Shown: positions 34,713 to 48,879, counted from the first letter of the stretch. The stretch is 64,000 nt of DNA from Antedon bifida (GCA_963402885.1 OY727095.1:33113001-33177000), one strand, 5' to 3'. Made by a program: numbers and translations. Notes: a model not told the origin generated them from the letters alone.

Positions 34713-36269
34713 CGCTATACGTATAAGTTTATTAAACACCCCTCTTTGTAATAGTACATAATTTGGCTCAGAAGAGTAGGGTGTTACTCGTGCGTACTGG
34801 TCCACCTCAGCCCCTGTTATGGACAAGCGAATTACCAGTATTTATTGGCTGCTTGACACGAAGAGATCCTTAGGAGAAAGTGGGTGTATGTATTGTCCAC
34901 ACTTGTGTGAAATTCAGGCTATGGTAGCAAAATAGCATGTGGGCTAGTGAATGTTTAATTAACTATCCCAGTGGGCTAGTAAAGGAATACAATTCATGCC
35001 CTTTTATTACTATTAGTTTATTATATACAGTATTAGCTAATTTTAGATATGTGTTATGATGATGTTCTTTCAGTTTAAATAACATCCATGTATGATTTAA
35101 CATAAAACACACTAAAGACAAATTCAGTTCATTGATTTATCTTTCATTTTTAACATGTCATAAACAGAAAGTATCTCGGTCTGGGAGCAGATGAGTCCAA
35201 AGTCCATTCCTATCATAGCGGCGGAGACTTGGCAAACCAACTTTTTAACGGGTGATTCAGCATAACGTCCTCAAAACCTATCCATTTCCGCCGTGGCGGT
35301 TGCGTGGAAATAGATCTCGCACGTAGGTGGTGATCAATTGCATGTAATCAGACGAGGATGTCTAATTTCTGGTGTATCGATATCTGCAGTATGGAAGAAT
35401 GTCCCTATGGTCTTAGACGGTTCTGCCTTTCCACAGAATTGCCGCATCACGCTATTGGTTTTCCTGTCGAATAAAAATTAAGCAATTGCGCTAATTGTTC
35501 ACAACAGCTGGGGCTGTTGCTCCAACTACGCTCTTCCTCGTCGACGCTCCCTGGTGGTTTTTCTCTTGTTATGCTACCGAAGATACCGAACACGAGGAGC
35601 CAGAAAACGAACTTAAATTCCCAGACAACATCTGACACATGCCGTATTCTAGACAAAGTGATGGTTCATTCTCATAGTTGAGATGATACAGAAGAATATT
35701 CATAGACCTATTAATTTATCTGCCCGAAGGCCAAATAAATACTTTTGTGATATTGAAAGTTCGAGCTATCAATCTGGTGCTGTTTATTTACTACTTGAAA
35801 CACAACATTGCTAAAAAGCTCTTGTGTTTTCTCTATTTCTATATACTGTAGATGTCTTTATTTTGTCTAATATGTCGTAGTTTTAGTGAAACTGAACTAC
35901 TTTTATTTTTGGTAGCATACACTACTCATTAATAGGTAGTACATCATACCAATGTTCTGCTACCTAAGCTTTTTTCGGATTCTGTTAGTGGACCCCTGGT
36001 TCCCAAACCTACTTAGAAAGATAGTTCTTAGTGGTTGGTAGTTATTTATTACTAAATTGTCCACTTACACTTGTATAAAATTACAAAAATAAAAGGAAAA
36101 AGATAATAAAAAGCGACTGACGGGTAGAGACCGCATGCAGACACAGGAACTTCTTACAAATACAGATTACTAAAACTTTCAATCAAATGTAACTATGGCT
36201 TTACATTGTCAAGAATTGAATTTCAAATAAATCTCAAATCAAATTCTTTAACCAAAAGTAATAAAAAGT

Positions 36270-36360
36270 TTGTTAAACTCTCTCGTCTAGTGGCACAGGT
36301 CAACGGCGTTGCCTCTCTGTCTCACGGTACTTGGTTCAATTCTGTCTACAGTCCATTACC
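36270..36360 (+). mobile_element. tRNA-like SINE head, degraded
   Basis: TCTAGTGGCACAGGTCAACG resembles an A-box and GGTACTTGGTTCAATTCTGT a B-box about 35 bases later, with the stem-like CTCTGTCTCAC between. No matching acceptor stem is kept, so it is not a working tRNA. Confidence 0.5.
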
Positions 36361-36539
36361 TGTCCTTGGCCTGATACTCAATTCACACATAATAAACAAA
36401 TTGTTGCATGTGGATATGGATAGATGTTTACATAATATTACATTAGAGTTTAGTTTTAAGTAAAGTTTTACAAATTGAAAACAAAATGTTCCCATCGGCT
36501 TACAAGACAAAAACACTAACTATCAAAGGTTAGTAAATT

Positions 36540-36680
36540 AAATTACTTAATAAAATATAATTTGTAAATTTTAGACACGTAAAATTTAATTTGTAAAATT
36601 AAGATACATAATAAAATTTAATTTGTAAAATACATATTATTTAATTTGTAGAATTTAAACACACATTATATAATTATATT
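36540..36680. repeat. Degenerate AT-rich array (TTTAATTTGTAAAAT)
   Basis: About four imperfect units of 35-40 bases containing ATTTAATTTGTAAAATT. Confidence 0.65.
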
Positions 36681-37225
36681 TATAAATTATTAACATGATA
36701 TTATTACATAATTCAATTTAATTTACATTAAAATGATTACTTTTGAACCTGATTAACATCATACAATTAATTTGTTTCATAAAATGTCTGCGTTAAAAGA
36801 AGTAAATCTTTAATAAGCTAATTATTTGTCCTCTATTGGATTTCAAAAGTTCAGATGTGTTAAACTAAAAATTCCTTAGAGTCTTGCCCCTAAAGACCTT
36901 ACTCCCCCTGTTTGAGTCATTATTGAATAAGATAGATACAAAATGTTACAAAATGTTGAACTGTGGTTTTATCAATCCTAATGAACTGATTTGTTAACTT
37001 TATTAAACTTTGTTCGTCGATAATGAAAATTAACAGTATCGTAATGCGAGGTTAGTTTGATGTAATTGTGTTGAGACATCTGTTGCATTGCGATTTCACA
37101 AATACAGTTTTGATATATAAAATGTTGCGCCATTTCTAATACATTCAATCTATAGATAAAGTATGTGAGATTATTATTATAGTTATTTTTTTTTTAAATA
37201 ATAATTGCAATAACCTAATACATCA

Positions 37226-37502
37226 CAGTAGAATCCCCTATTAAACCTAGGAAACCCCACAAAGTGTCACTTAATATAGGAGTCCCCTGAATATGGGTTG
37301 ACCATAGTGTTTAAAAACATTGCCCTTTTTCCTCTGAATAGTGGTGTCCCCTTAATAGGGGTGTCTCCTGAATAGGGATGTCCTGAATAGTGGCGTCCCC
37401 TGAATAGGGGTGTCCCCTTAATAGAGGAGTCCCCTGAATGGGGTTGTCCCCTGAATGGGGGTGTCCCCTGAATAGGGTGTCCTAATGGAGAAGTTCTACA
37501 AT
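37226..37502. mobile_element. pogo-like MITE with internal minisatellite (family C, copy 2)
   Basis: Begins CAGTAGAATCCCCTATTAA and ends GGAGAAGTTCTACA, an imperfect inverted pair resembling the ends of the 32.8-kb element. The interior is a degenerate 17-18 base array of CCCCTGAATAGGGGTGT units, themselves nearly palindromic. This looks like expansion of a TIR-derived sequence. Related short pieces recur at 38219-38264. Confidence 0.65.
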
Positions 37503-37929
37503 ATTACAATAATTCAATCTGCTTTTTTTTTGTATGAAAATTACACTTAATATTAGGAGTTTATTGATCGACGTCCTCACTCACCCCCCAAAAAGGGATG
37601 AACTTTCCCCTTGTGCTCTCCGTGTGAAACAGCTCTCAGAACGGGTGGGAAATTGTGTGATACAGATCCGGTCAGAATGTGACAATAGGCCGCTTTCCTG
37701 TTCATGTTTTAATTTAAATTAGGAAATCATTTTTACCGTGGTTAGATGGTATTACAGCTAATGCTGAAATTAAATCGTCTGTCAGTATTACTACAATGAA
37801 GTAATTAATAATTAAGTGTTAATTGTAATGTGAAATGTTAAATGTCCATGGAAATACCATTATTAAACTGTTGACATGATTGATTGATACACGTACATGC
37901 TAATCATAACTTGCAAAAAAACGTCTTTT

Positions 37930-38332
37930 GGATAATACCTAAGTACATCTTCATCTTCATCCAGTTTTATTTTACAATTGTATTTTAGGAATTTTCTCTT
38001 TTTAGACTATTTTGTTCTGAACAATTCATTTTATATTTTCCTTTTATTTTCACTCCTTTTTAACATTGTAATTATTTTCTGTCTTTGTATTGTGATTTTA
38101 AAGTTTTATTGTAAGTTTTTTTTAATGTCTTTTATGAATGTTTTTAATCTATTTCTTAAAAAAAAACAGGACCATATGTAAAACAGGTGAAATATCTATA
38201 CCTTACCTGTCTAAATATGTCCTCTGAATATTGGTGTTCCCTTAATAGGGGTGCCCCCTGAATATCTATACCTGATATGTTTTTATCCTGTCTAAATATG
38301 TTTTAAATAAATAAATAAATAAATAAATAAAA
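37930..38332 (+). mobile_element. Possible LINE-like 3' region with (AAAT)n tail
   Basis: A T-rich run (37970-38160), a CTGTCTAAATATG word repeated at 38209 and 38289, then TTTTAAATAAATAAATAAAT (38303-38332). A 4-base tail after a unique 3' end fits a non-LTR element. Coding remnants are not visible. Confidence 0.35.
38219..38264. repeat. Detached pieces of the CCCCTGAATAGGGG array
   Basis: Two to three units (CCTCTGAATATTGGTGTTCC, CTTAATAGGGGTGCCCCCTG) matching the array at 37.3-37.5 kb, inside what looks like a LINE-like 3' region. Either gene conversion or insertion moved them. Confidence 0.55.
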
Positions 38333-38952
38333 GCTTTATATCAATGAAACGTACAGTTTTGTAATTATAGGTTTGAAAATATTGCATTGCAATACCTGAT
38401 ATGTTTGTGAATAGTGACATCTCTTATCTTGATATCTGATTGTATATTACATCGTACAATTACAAATATTGGCAACGAACGAATATTAATCTTAACGTGA
38501 CAATCTCTTTAACATTCGTACACGACACGTGAAATAATTATAACATGAAAGGAAGTAAAATCATCCTTGGTAAAAACCAATCTCCTCATTTGAAAAGAAT
38601 AATATATTCAAGCATTGTGTATTCTATGTTGCCAACAGCTAGATGTCCAATTTGAAGGACAGTGCCTAATGCTCTAGTCAAGGATAAATACGATAATTTT
38701 GAACTTTTATAATTAGAGTTTAAACTTTGAATATTTTAAATGAGTATGTTGACGCATTCATGGTCTCAATGTATTGTTTTTCAAAGGCTGTAGGTTTTTC
38801 GTTTGGTTAATTCAACATTTTGCTATAAGATTTTAATTTGCTTATTGTATCGATCATTAGTTGTCGATGATGAAATAATTGTCACTTTTGTTAATAGATA
38901 CCAAGTACTATGATAACTGCAATTATGTTAATGAAAAATATTTTTACTAACA

Positions 38953-39120
38953 TTAAAACTCTGTCTACACTATCAAACTTTATGTGACAAAAAATGTGAT
39001 GTGCCCATATATGGACATGATAATGTCATATCACTACCATATTTGTGCATGTCACTACCATATATGGGCACATCACACATTTTTTGTCAAACTAATTTGA
39101 TAGTGTAAACAGAGCTTTAA
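38953..39120. mobile_element. Hairpin MITE family A, copy 6
   Basis: Left TTAAAACTCTGTCTACACTA, right TAGTGTAAACAGAGCTTTAA. The interior keeps two CACTACCATAT units. In MAEA intron 4. Confidence 0.9.
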
Positions 39121-41778
39121 TGAAATAAGCATTAGTGCCTTGAATTAGTATATTAACTCTTACAATGTACATCACACTCTAGATTCTGAAATGTGTTAAA
39201 CATACGCACTGCTCCCAAGACCATTGGTTAGCCTTGACCGGACCCTTCCCCAGATGTCAGAGTTTTGTTGTAGATTTGTGGCACGTGTGTAAGCAAAGAA
39301 GGGATACGACGACAACGAACCACCAGTTTAACCTTTCTCATAATCACTCTGTCACTGCTGATATTTCTCACTCCGCCCATGGGATTTAACAAGGGAAATT
39401 AATACGTATTTAATTTTCCTATGCTACTGGTACATAGGCAAGCACTTTGGATTCTAGCCTTGCAGCTGTTTGGGAATGTTCTAACCCGTAGCAGCAAACC
39501 AGCCCATAGTAATTAGGAATTCCCACGTTTACCCCCAGTCACTTATTTATAGCTTTAGCACTATTGAGGGTAAATTTATTTTTCACATGATTTTGTCGAT
39601 AGTAATTACAAGGTAATTATATCAAGGTATATGCAATGTTGATTTGCGGATAGGCTTTTACCCCACCATTCAAAATGAAATTGGGTTTTCTAGAACTTTA
39701 GAGTGGGTGTAAGCTTTTACCTCCATATTCCAAAATATAATGGGGCCTTCACGCAATACTGTACATACATCAATTCATTTTACATGAAAAGAAAAAAAAA
39801 GATTTTGATATACTTAGCCTATATTTATGTCTGAATAAATAAGTCAATAAAACTATTTAAAAAGAGAATGAATAACTCTTTTGGCTGCCAATAAGAACTA
39901 TGTACAAAAGTAAATGAATTAAATTATTAAAAATATGTCTGCTTTGAAAAATAAATCTCGATACAGAATCATGTATTTATTCGCAAGTAACAGATGTTTT
40001 CCCAGCCCCCAGGCACCTGCTAAGCGCCTTCCTTTCCCTGTTAATTAACTTGATATAATTCATTTATATTTTCCTGGTGAATATGAAATATCAAGTATTG
40101 AAATTACACAGTAGGTTGTGCGTACAGGATTAAGTCATTCAAATTACATAATCGTTAAAAAATAGGAACATTTGTCTAGCTATTAATTTGTTTTAATAAT
40201 CATAAAGTAATTTTTTAATTCTTGCCATATGTTTCCTTGTGAATATTTTTTTCCAATGTATAGAATCAATGTTTGATAAAAGCTGTTTTCATCCTTAAGT
40301 TAACGTTGTTGCTGTACTTCCATAATTACCGCATCAACAACCTGGTAACGGTGACGAATCTAAAGGATCACTACTTCTCCTGGGTTGGACATGCCACGCT
40401 TGCAATTCCCACTGGGCCTTCACACTTCTGTAGGATATAGATAACTCTACTATGGTTGTTCGCTATAGAACTGTACGTGCAGCACAGCCTTGAGTCTGTT
40501 TACAGGACCAGTTTGGCCGAGTCCCTTTGCGCTGTTCGCCATGCATTCTATTACCGGTGTAGACCGTTATTTTGATTGATACATGTTCGTTATCGCTCTT
40601 GCCAACAGGAACCAAGCAGGTATTTTGGCTTCAGATTGTAAATGTTTTTTCCCAATAATAGCTATACTAATTCTATTATATGCGCAAAGTGTTCAAAAAC
40701 AAAGTGGTAGACTTTAAGATATATTATTCAGCGATTTAACTTAATGAAATAATAATGTTTGAATGGCCAAGAACCCTAGTAATATTTTATACAATGCTTT
40801 CGGTAACGCCATATAATCAGTTTAAAGACTACATAAGTAATCAGTTACTGCTATAATTTAACATTATTTTTTAAAATAGACAATTTTAAAGAGTTGAAGA
40901 AACTCGTTTTGTCTCAATGTTCTCATAAAATTAGTGAGTCTTGGAAATAATAATAGTTTATATTATAATTTTGAAATTGTACACAATAAAAAATATGATT
41001 TTATTTCATTTTAATTTAGGAATGATGTGTATTAATATACAATAAACAACAATTATTTAAGGCCTTAGATTAATAAAATGGGAATTTTATTGTTGAAAGT
41101 TTGGTATAGTGAATACACACTAGTCTAGGTTCCAGACAGAGTTTTAACTTAATAATATTAGTAAAAAGATAAATATTTTGGCACATATGGCATTTCATAT
41201 GTATACTCTTCAGACAAAAATTGAAAAGCCGACTGGTGGACTATCATAAAAAAGATAATAACTACAGACTTGGTGCAAGTCTAAAAAACACTAGTGAAGT
41301 TAGGTTAGTTAAGTTTGCAGTACACCATGGTACACCGCAAAGAATACTCTTATAATCTATTTTTAAATTTGTAAAAATGTTGTTTACTATTAAATCAATG
41401 TCAGGTGGGAATATTCATAGTGTCACAAACGATGATGTTAAAATCAGGACATATTTTAACCTGTAGATAGGAGAAGCGTTTAATTGCTATTCAATGCAAA
41501 TACTCTCAAATGAACACGGACTAATACCAATTAGTGTCAATTAAGGTTCTTATTTAAATGTGGTTTTACAGCCTCAAAACATCATCCACATGTTGACATT
41601 ACCACTGGCCTTGGAATAATTCAGTGATGAGAACGAAATCTAAATAAAAAATCTACCAATAAAAGGCTTAACTTAACCTGTAGTAGTATTGTACATTCCG
41701 GTATTTTGTTTGATTGATCAGTTTAGACGTTTATTGACTGGTAGTAATAATTGATTTCAAATATATTTAACTACTATT

Positions 41779-42038
41779 GTGTTCACACACACTGAGTTAA
41801 GCATGCATAGAAGAGAGTTAAGCTGGTCTAAATTATATCCGAGTTACAACCACATGCTTGTGTGAACAGTTAACTCTGTTATACATCATCGTTAACTCCG
41901 ATAGCTGTGTTCACACACACTAGATTAAGCGTGCATAGAAAAGAGTTAAGCTGGTCTAAATTATATCTGAGTTACAACCACGTGCTTGTGTGATCAGTTA
42001 ACTCTGTTATATACCACCATCGTTGTTAACTCCGATAG
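41779..42038. repeat. 127-bp hairpin unit in tandem duplicate
   Basis: Two copies (from 41779 and 41906) each start TGTGTTCACACACACT and contain the inverse CTTGTGTGA(A/T)CAGTTAACTC about 75 bases later, so every unit is itself a foldback. The centre AGTTAAGCTGGTCTAAATTA is almost unchanged between copies. It probably began as a MITE that duplicated in tandem. Confidence 0.85.
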
Positions 42039-43163
42039 GTTTCGGAGGTTCATCTGATTAACTTTAACTCTGAAACAATAGAAATAGCTTCCCACCTGAT
42101 TACAACTGCGATTAATTGGTGTAACTTTGCCTTTAATTGCAAAATAAGATTAACCTGAACTCCGATAAATAATACGATTGTAAATATGGTTTTAGAAAGA
42201 TTTGCAATTGTAAAATTGATGGTTTTAACTTAGAATTAGTAGTTTGATTTAAATTTGTTTAGCCATATTTTATAATGTTGAATGAATAATTTATGTAATT
42301 GAATGAAATCAAATTAAGCATTATTATTTTCAAATACAAAAACTGTTCTAAAATTCGTAAGTTTTGGTTTTTATACAACTTACAAAAACCATACCATTTT
42401 TACGTCTTCATATGAGAGATATGCATTACCATAGGTATTCAATATAAAAGAATGTATCTAATTTGCCGCCCCTCTTTGAGCACGACCTATAACATTAATA
42501 GCAATGTTTTTATGAATGTAGTTAAAAATCAATTTATAAAACATTTCCATGACATCAAGCGCTTTACATTTAATAGAATATGATATTTTAAAATTATATC
42601 TGATATTAAACATGGTTTACAGAAGAATCAATTAAATTCTCCTTTAGACTAATTTCATTTTTAGTTTGTCCAAATCCCAAGAGATGACCTTTACTGTTTG
42701 TAGTAGATGCTTCAAAGTGAAAAAACACAGAAAAACTTTATTGCTCGAACGAACACAATCTTAAATTAATATGTGATATTATATTGCTTATGATTTATAG
42801 TATTTTTAATGTAATTTGATATTTTTAAAATATGGTTTGTTTCATATTATAAGAAAAGGTGTTGAATTGTGATAATCTTATACAAATGTTATTATTGACA
42901 CTTTGTTAAAAAAAAACATACGCATTGGGATGCTAAGATTATAGACAAACTGACATCCTAGAAATGAAACAACACCAGTCTCTCGTTTATACTGGTCAGT
43001 TATATTGTCCAGTTATATTGTCCAGGGGTACCAAGATGTCAACACAATATATATCTGGCGATTTGGTTAATGAAAACCATGTCTATTACACCGCATACTA
43101 GATTACAAAGACAGTTTATATATGTTTAGTTTGTGTCTGATAGTAGACTGACTACAGTAAAAT

Positions 43164-43323
43164 TAACCTATACTGTTCCACAGTGATATATTTAATAACG
43201 CAAACCTATACTGTTCCACAGTGATATATTTAATAATGCTAACCTATACTGTTCCACAGTGATATATTTAATAATGCTAACCTATAGTTTATACTGTTCC
43301 ACAGTGATATATTTAATAACTTT
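43164..43323. repeat. 38-bp tandem repeat, 4 copies
   Basis: Units AACCTATACTGTTCCACAGT GATATATTTAATAATGCT start at 43165, 43203, 43241 and about 43279, the last with an 11-base insertion (AGTTTATACTG doubled). Confidence 0.95.
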
Positions 43324-46300
43324 TAATAATAACTTAATTTCTGTATTGCAAATACTTAGTGATCAAAATATCCTTTAATGGCAAGAATTAAAATCAAATG
43401 TTAAAATTAATTTTTAGATCCTAATTTAATTTTTAATTCACTATGGGAAAACAACTAGTTTTGTAGATAGAAAGTTTAAGAATGGTTATTTTTTGATTAA
43501 GAAATATTAATAATCTTGGCCGTCTTTTGTAGATGCTAGTTGCTGCTAGTTGATCGAACCAAGTACCATATTTACCAAATGTCAAATTGAACTGAGGCAG
43601 CGTATTTGAACCAAGTGGACTGAGATGATGCATTTTACCTGCCACACTTACTGTGGTGATAGTATTTTCAAATCAATGATAATATTTAATAATACTAGAC
43701 TATATTAATACACTGCAGTTATTGTATTTTAGTCTAAAATAAATGTTTTTTCTATTATCCAACATTTTTAAATATGAATTTTAAAATATTCTCAATTTTT
43801 TTTTTCATGAAGATTTATTAGCAGTCACAGATATAAAATACAATAGACAAAATCTTTTTACAATACCCATAGCACTGTGATAAACTGTGCACACGCCATT
43901 TAAACCAGGCCGTGTACTTGACACTAGTGTGTCCATGTGCTTGCATACGTACTATACGTGTGTCCATTATAGTGAGTGATAGACCATTAGATAATTACCG
44001 ACATGCCCAGCAGCCCTATAAACCGTGACATGTGCTTTGCAAAAAATGATTTCATGTTTGTACTTAGATTCTCAAAATGTTTTTTTTTTTGTTTAGAGTA
44101 TAGATATGTCATAAATATCTTTTTTATATTTGCGATTTTAACTGCGAACATTTCGACATATACCAGTTGTTTACCAAAATGTTTCAATGTTTTTTTTCAT
44201 ATTAACGCTACCCCTAGTGTAACATTTTACGTCTAATCACATTGCGATTTCTCGTTAAGTAAATGTCCACTTGTCGTCCAACATGTTTTTCACCATATTT
44301 TATAAATTTCATGTTTGTAATATTAAGAATTTGATGACTTGTGAGTGACAGATGGTTTAGTTTCAAACGCTTCAACTTTTTTCAGATTTATTTTGAATTT
44401 ATTTAAATTATCTTTCTCTGTTTCCATTTTTGTGTGGATGAAAAAAACAGATTTAAATTTTCTACATCAGTAACCGTGGTAACCATGACAACATAAATAA
44501 ATGATAATAATAATAGTAATACACAATTTTAAGACACTCAGTAAATGTTAACAAAATTTAAATTTAAATATACCAGTATATAAGAAAGACCTCTTTTTAG
44601 AATTTAAATAAATACCTATAAAAGTATAACTGTTAGTTTATGTTTACATTGTGCCAAATACACCTCATCATGCCCTATGAAAAACTGTTTTATTTATAAG
44701 TACTTTAGCATTCTTTTTTTATTACCTGACAATTTTTGTTTTGAAGTTAACGTGAAAAAATATGATGATTTTCACATTTGTCAAGGTCCAACGATACGAA
44801 CAATGGTATCGAACAAAGTCAGGAAATGGTTCATTAAGGAAAGCTAATTAAGACCTTGTATATTAACTCTACCAGATATCAGTCACAGCTCCAAAAGGAA
44901 GAAGGCACATTCACTAGGATTATTGCTAATTAATTTATCCTATAACGAGGTTATATTGTTCGAATATCAACCGCAATTTTCTGTTTTGAACAACAATTTC
45001 TGGTATTTTTGTTTGGCTTTAGGAAAGAGAGCTTATTCGTGTAATTTAAATTGTTTTTAGTGTAGCTTAAAATTTAAATTATTGTCTTGATAATAATTAC
45101 ATTTGGAAAAAAAATTTATTATTTATAAAATAAACATTTTTCACATTATTTTTATCTGCTTGTAATCTGATTCTTCTAAATTTTGATGTAGTGGATATTG
45201 ATATTAACGATAGCCATTGTTTACGGCTGTCAGCTAAAAAGTAATCCAACCAAATCAGCCGCAAACGATAGATACCGTCTGTGTATGGTTATTTATAGAA
45301 TTTGTTTTCATTACAACTTATTTATTTTAGTAATTATTAACATTACTGTAAAAGGATCAAAAACATTTTTTTTTTTAAATTACTAAAATGAAAACTCCAT
45401 ACAATTCTGACCATGGTAATATTAAGTTTAGTAAACATTAGTACAAATTTAACAAAGTAAAATTGAGCTTACCACTTTCAGGAGAAAAAAATTCAAAGGT
45501 TGGTATTCCAATTGGATGTATAGAGTTGCGTGGATTGGTGCAGTTGAGTTAACGAGACTTGTATAAGTAATGACGCGGTTTAACTACTTACAGCAATAAT
45601 ATATGACCAATATGAGAAAAGCAAGCTGGTCCCAGATTGACTAGAAGCGTATAAATGGTCGCAGTTAGCTTATTGTTGTAAAATTCTTTCCTCGTTTGCT
45701 TTCACTCTTTCGCTTGTGTTGGTCTGACGGTGACTTCCTCTAAACTGAAGTTATTAAACCTGGTGTCTGATATATAAGTGGTCCGCCTTGTCAAGAAACC
45801 TAATGCCTATTTATCCTGAGTTGTAACTGGTAGCCGCAAATTATCGGTTCGCGTCAGTAATCTTATGTAGGTACCATTATCCAGAAATAGTGTTCGGCGT
45901 TGGTAAACAAAGTCTTGTGACATCTATGACTTGCGTCAGCAGTGGTATGTACCGTGGAAGTTTTTGAGCCACTCACAGACGGTGTACGCAAGTTCAAAAG
46001 TGGTTTTCATAAAACAGGATATCCTTTACACCCAAGGTCAGCGTGAATTGTCAGTTCGCTGAGTACGGTGTTGTCCAACCTCCTGAGACTTTCCTGACAG
46101 CCCAAACAGTTGTCATGTATCAGTCGTTAATTGCTCTTAATAACCACTTCTTTTAAAGCTTGTCTAGGCCAGTAATAACGTGTTGCTCGACTTCTGATTA
46201 AAATGACTTGCAGTTAAACGAACGCACGTTTTCCACCCATCCAGGCCAGGTGGGATAATGATGCTCGTGTTGATGGCCAGACCACACCCCCTGTCTGTAT

Positions 46301-47208
46301 CCGTACGAATGATGTACAAAGTGACACCACTACTAATCCCTCAAGGCCCACCTACACATACGCTGCGTTCACTTGCGTCTAATTAAAAACCGACTTAAAG
46401 TTTATTTTTCGCTGTCTAATTACCAACGAAACTAATTAAAGACGAAATGATAATATTAATGTGCTGGTTTTTGTCCTCAGCACTTCCACCGTTCACATAT
46501 GTTTTCTCACAAATTCAAACCGTATGGTGCATGTAATATGACCGAAAAATCTGGATGGAATTAGTCATTTTTAGCGACAAGTTTCAGTCAATTAACTGAT
46601 GATAAATCCTTTAACAAGATCATCAAATGTGATTCAACTGGTTCGTTGAGTTATTATTTGATGAGCGTTCTTTTTTTTAAGGTTGTACTTTTAGATGTAA
46701 ATCTTAACTAAAACGGAAATTCTCAATAACATACCTATTAAATATATGTATTAATCATCGTAAATTATGACACAAATAATAATTCTTCAGTTTTATTTAA
46801 ATTCTTACTGGTTACTTTTTTTTTTGACAAAACCCTTAATTTTTTAATTTGGAACATCTCTGATTGGTTGGCAAGGACAAATGTTTGTAACGCTCCATTG
46901 CCTCGTAGTCCCAATTGTCATACAGGTGTGTAGTGGACAGTCATTTTGATTGGCCTACTTTTTTAATCATAACTTGAATCATAAATTTGATTGTATAGGA
47001 AGTTGCCAACCACATCCATGTCAAGGACTATTGTTATAATTATAGTTAATTATTGTTGATTAAAAAACAATTTGTTGGTGGTAAATGCATTTTTACAGGA
47101 TGTAACCAATGATGACTGCATTGTCTATTCAATTTTGGGCCTCTAAGGGTATTAATATTGTTTTGAATATTTATGAAACATTTTTAAACCAATTTCTTCC
47201 TCTACAGC

Positions 47209-47460
47209 CCATATCGTCCCATATCGTCCCACTGCTACACAAAGGCCTCTCCCAATTGGTGCCAGTTGTTCCGGTCTTTCGTAAATCTTGGCCATGCTGT
47301 GGTACCGGTCTGTCTAACAAGCTCACATCCTTCCATCTCGAATGAGGAATCTACCCCTCTTTCTTTCCCCATATAATGGTTGTACTCAATTATCAATTGT
47401 GTCCATCTGGTATCGTGTATCCTTCCTAGATACCCTGCCCACCTCCATTTCCAACAAATA
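47209..47460 (-). pseudogene. RTE-type LINE ORF2 3' end fragment
   Basis: On the minus strand one frame reads WRWAGYLGRIHDTRWTQLII and later WPRFTKDRNNWHQLGEAFV before a TAG at 47235-47237, after which QWDDMGR continues in frame. The pattern WRWAGHL...RWT then D(R)xxWxxLGEAFVQQW is the C-terminus of the reverse-transcriptase protein of RTE-like retrotransposons, where the stop replaces a Gln codon. Only about 84 codons remain. CATATCGTCC is duplicated next to the end. It lies antisense in MAEA intron 4. Confidence 0.7.
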
Positions 47461-48879
47461 CATATGATGAAAATATGATAAAATGTGTTTTACTGACACT
47501 CAGGTACAGGCCTTGAAAAAAAACAAATATTGTCCCAGTTGTAAATTAGGCTTGACATAAATAGTTGTATAAATAGATAAAATTACATGGTAATGATCTG
47601 TGAAAAAGGATAGATAAAATCTGTATCCAATGAAAGTGGTAATAACATCTATGTTTTGTTTGTTTTGTAATTAACCGATTACAGTAGTATAGTTATCAGA
47701 CTACCAAAAATACTTTGGAAGTAATCAAAGGGACAGTGCTTTCAGACACTTTTAATTCAAAACGATTTACACTAACTTGTTTCATACTTAATAACGTGAT
47801 TCAAGATAAAAATTATTTATCTTATTTTTTTCTACAAACATAATAATTAATTAAAGGGACAGTGCTACTATCTGAATTAAAGTTTTAATATTTAAAGCGG
47901 TTAAATTTTCATAATGAACCTTTAAAGTTTCGTCCATCAGCCAGGGTCATGGTATATAAATGAAAATCACTGATCCCGTAATCACATCAATGTAGTTATA
48001 CTATTTTCATGTAAACATGTTTTTCTCTAAGGATTCCAGTTAGGAGATAATGAGCTATAGAAAAGTGAACGTTTTCACAGTTTTAAGCCTTTTTGGTTTG
48101 TTTTTAACAGTCATTGACTTCTGTATATCTACCGGATGAAAGATATCGTTTTGATGCACCATTAAAAACTTGGTCACCCAACGTTTGACTTTTGTAACAT
48201 GCTTTTTCTCTCGTGCAATAATCGATAATATTAACAATGTTATTTATCTTCTTTATTTTATTGCCAATAAATTTTTAGCATTTTATTTGTTGACAAAAAA
48301 AAAACATTCTACACATAAAGTATGTGTAAAGTTCTGGTATTAAATTAACTGTACACAGACGAGCAGTAACGGTAAGCAGAAAACCGTGTATGTTGTCCAC
48401 GTAGAATCTGTATCTCTCCTGAGTGGACACTGCCCGTCCGTTCCGTATTGTGTGTAGAACATTAGGTATTAGGCCTATTTTTTATGGGTTTTTTTTATTA
48501 AATAATACAATACAAAAATTAGACAGAAGACAAACTTAAATATAGTTTTAAATAGTTTGTTGTGATTCCAATTTGTTTTTAACTTCTATTAATAACTAGA
48601 TATTTTACCTACTTCCAGCTGGTCCTTATAAACCTTTATATCACAAGTGGGTCATTTTATTAGTTTTATCATGAAATGAAAATTAATGAAGACGTCAAAC
48701 TTTTTTTTTTCTGAATATTTCTAGATTGCCAGCCATTTTACTTTCATTTTCTTTGAATTACATCCGCATACTTTGAAAACATTTTTAAAAGAAAAAAAAA
48801 TCGATGGGAAAATAATTCTTCAATTTCTTCATTTTATCCCATTTAAATTGACATTTGTCATTTTTTATCCATTCCTGGT

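Noticed and set aside
35447-35656. Minus-strand 69-codon frame as a secreted peptide gene
   Set aside because: It starts at TTG and has no in-frame ATG downstream; an in-frame TGA lies just upstream.
40380-40625. Another family B foldback copy
   Set aside because: Right end GCCAACAGGAACCAAGC fits loosely, but the left end and CCAAT core are absent.
47109-47345. Plus-strand 78-codon frame
   Set aside because: It is antisense to the RTE retrotransposon fragment, whose minus-strand frame carries the family motifs.
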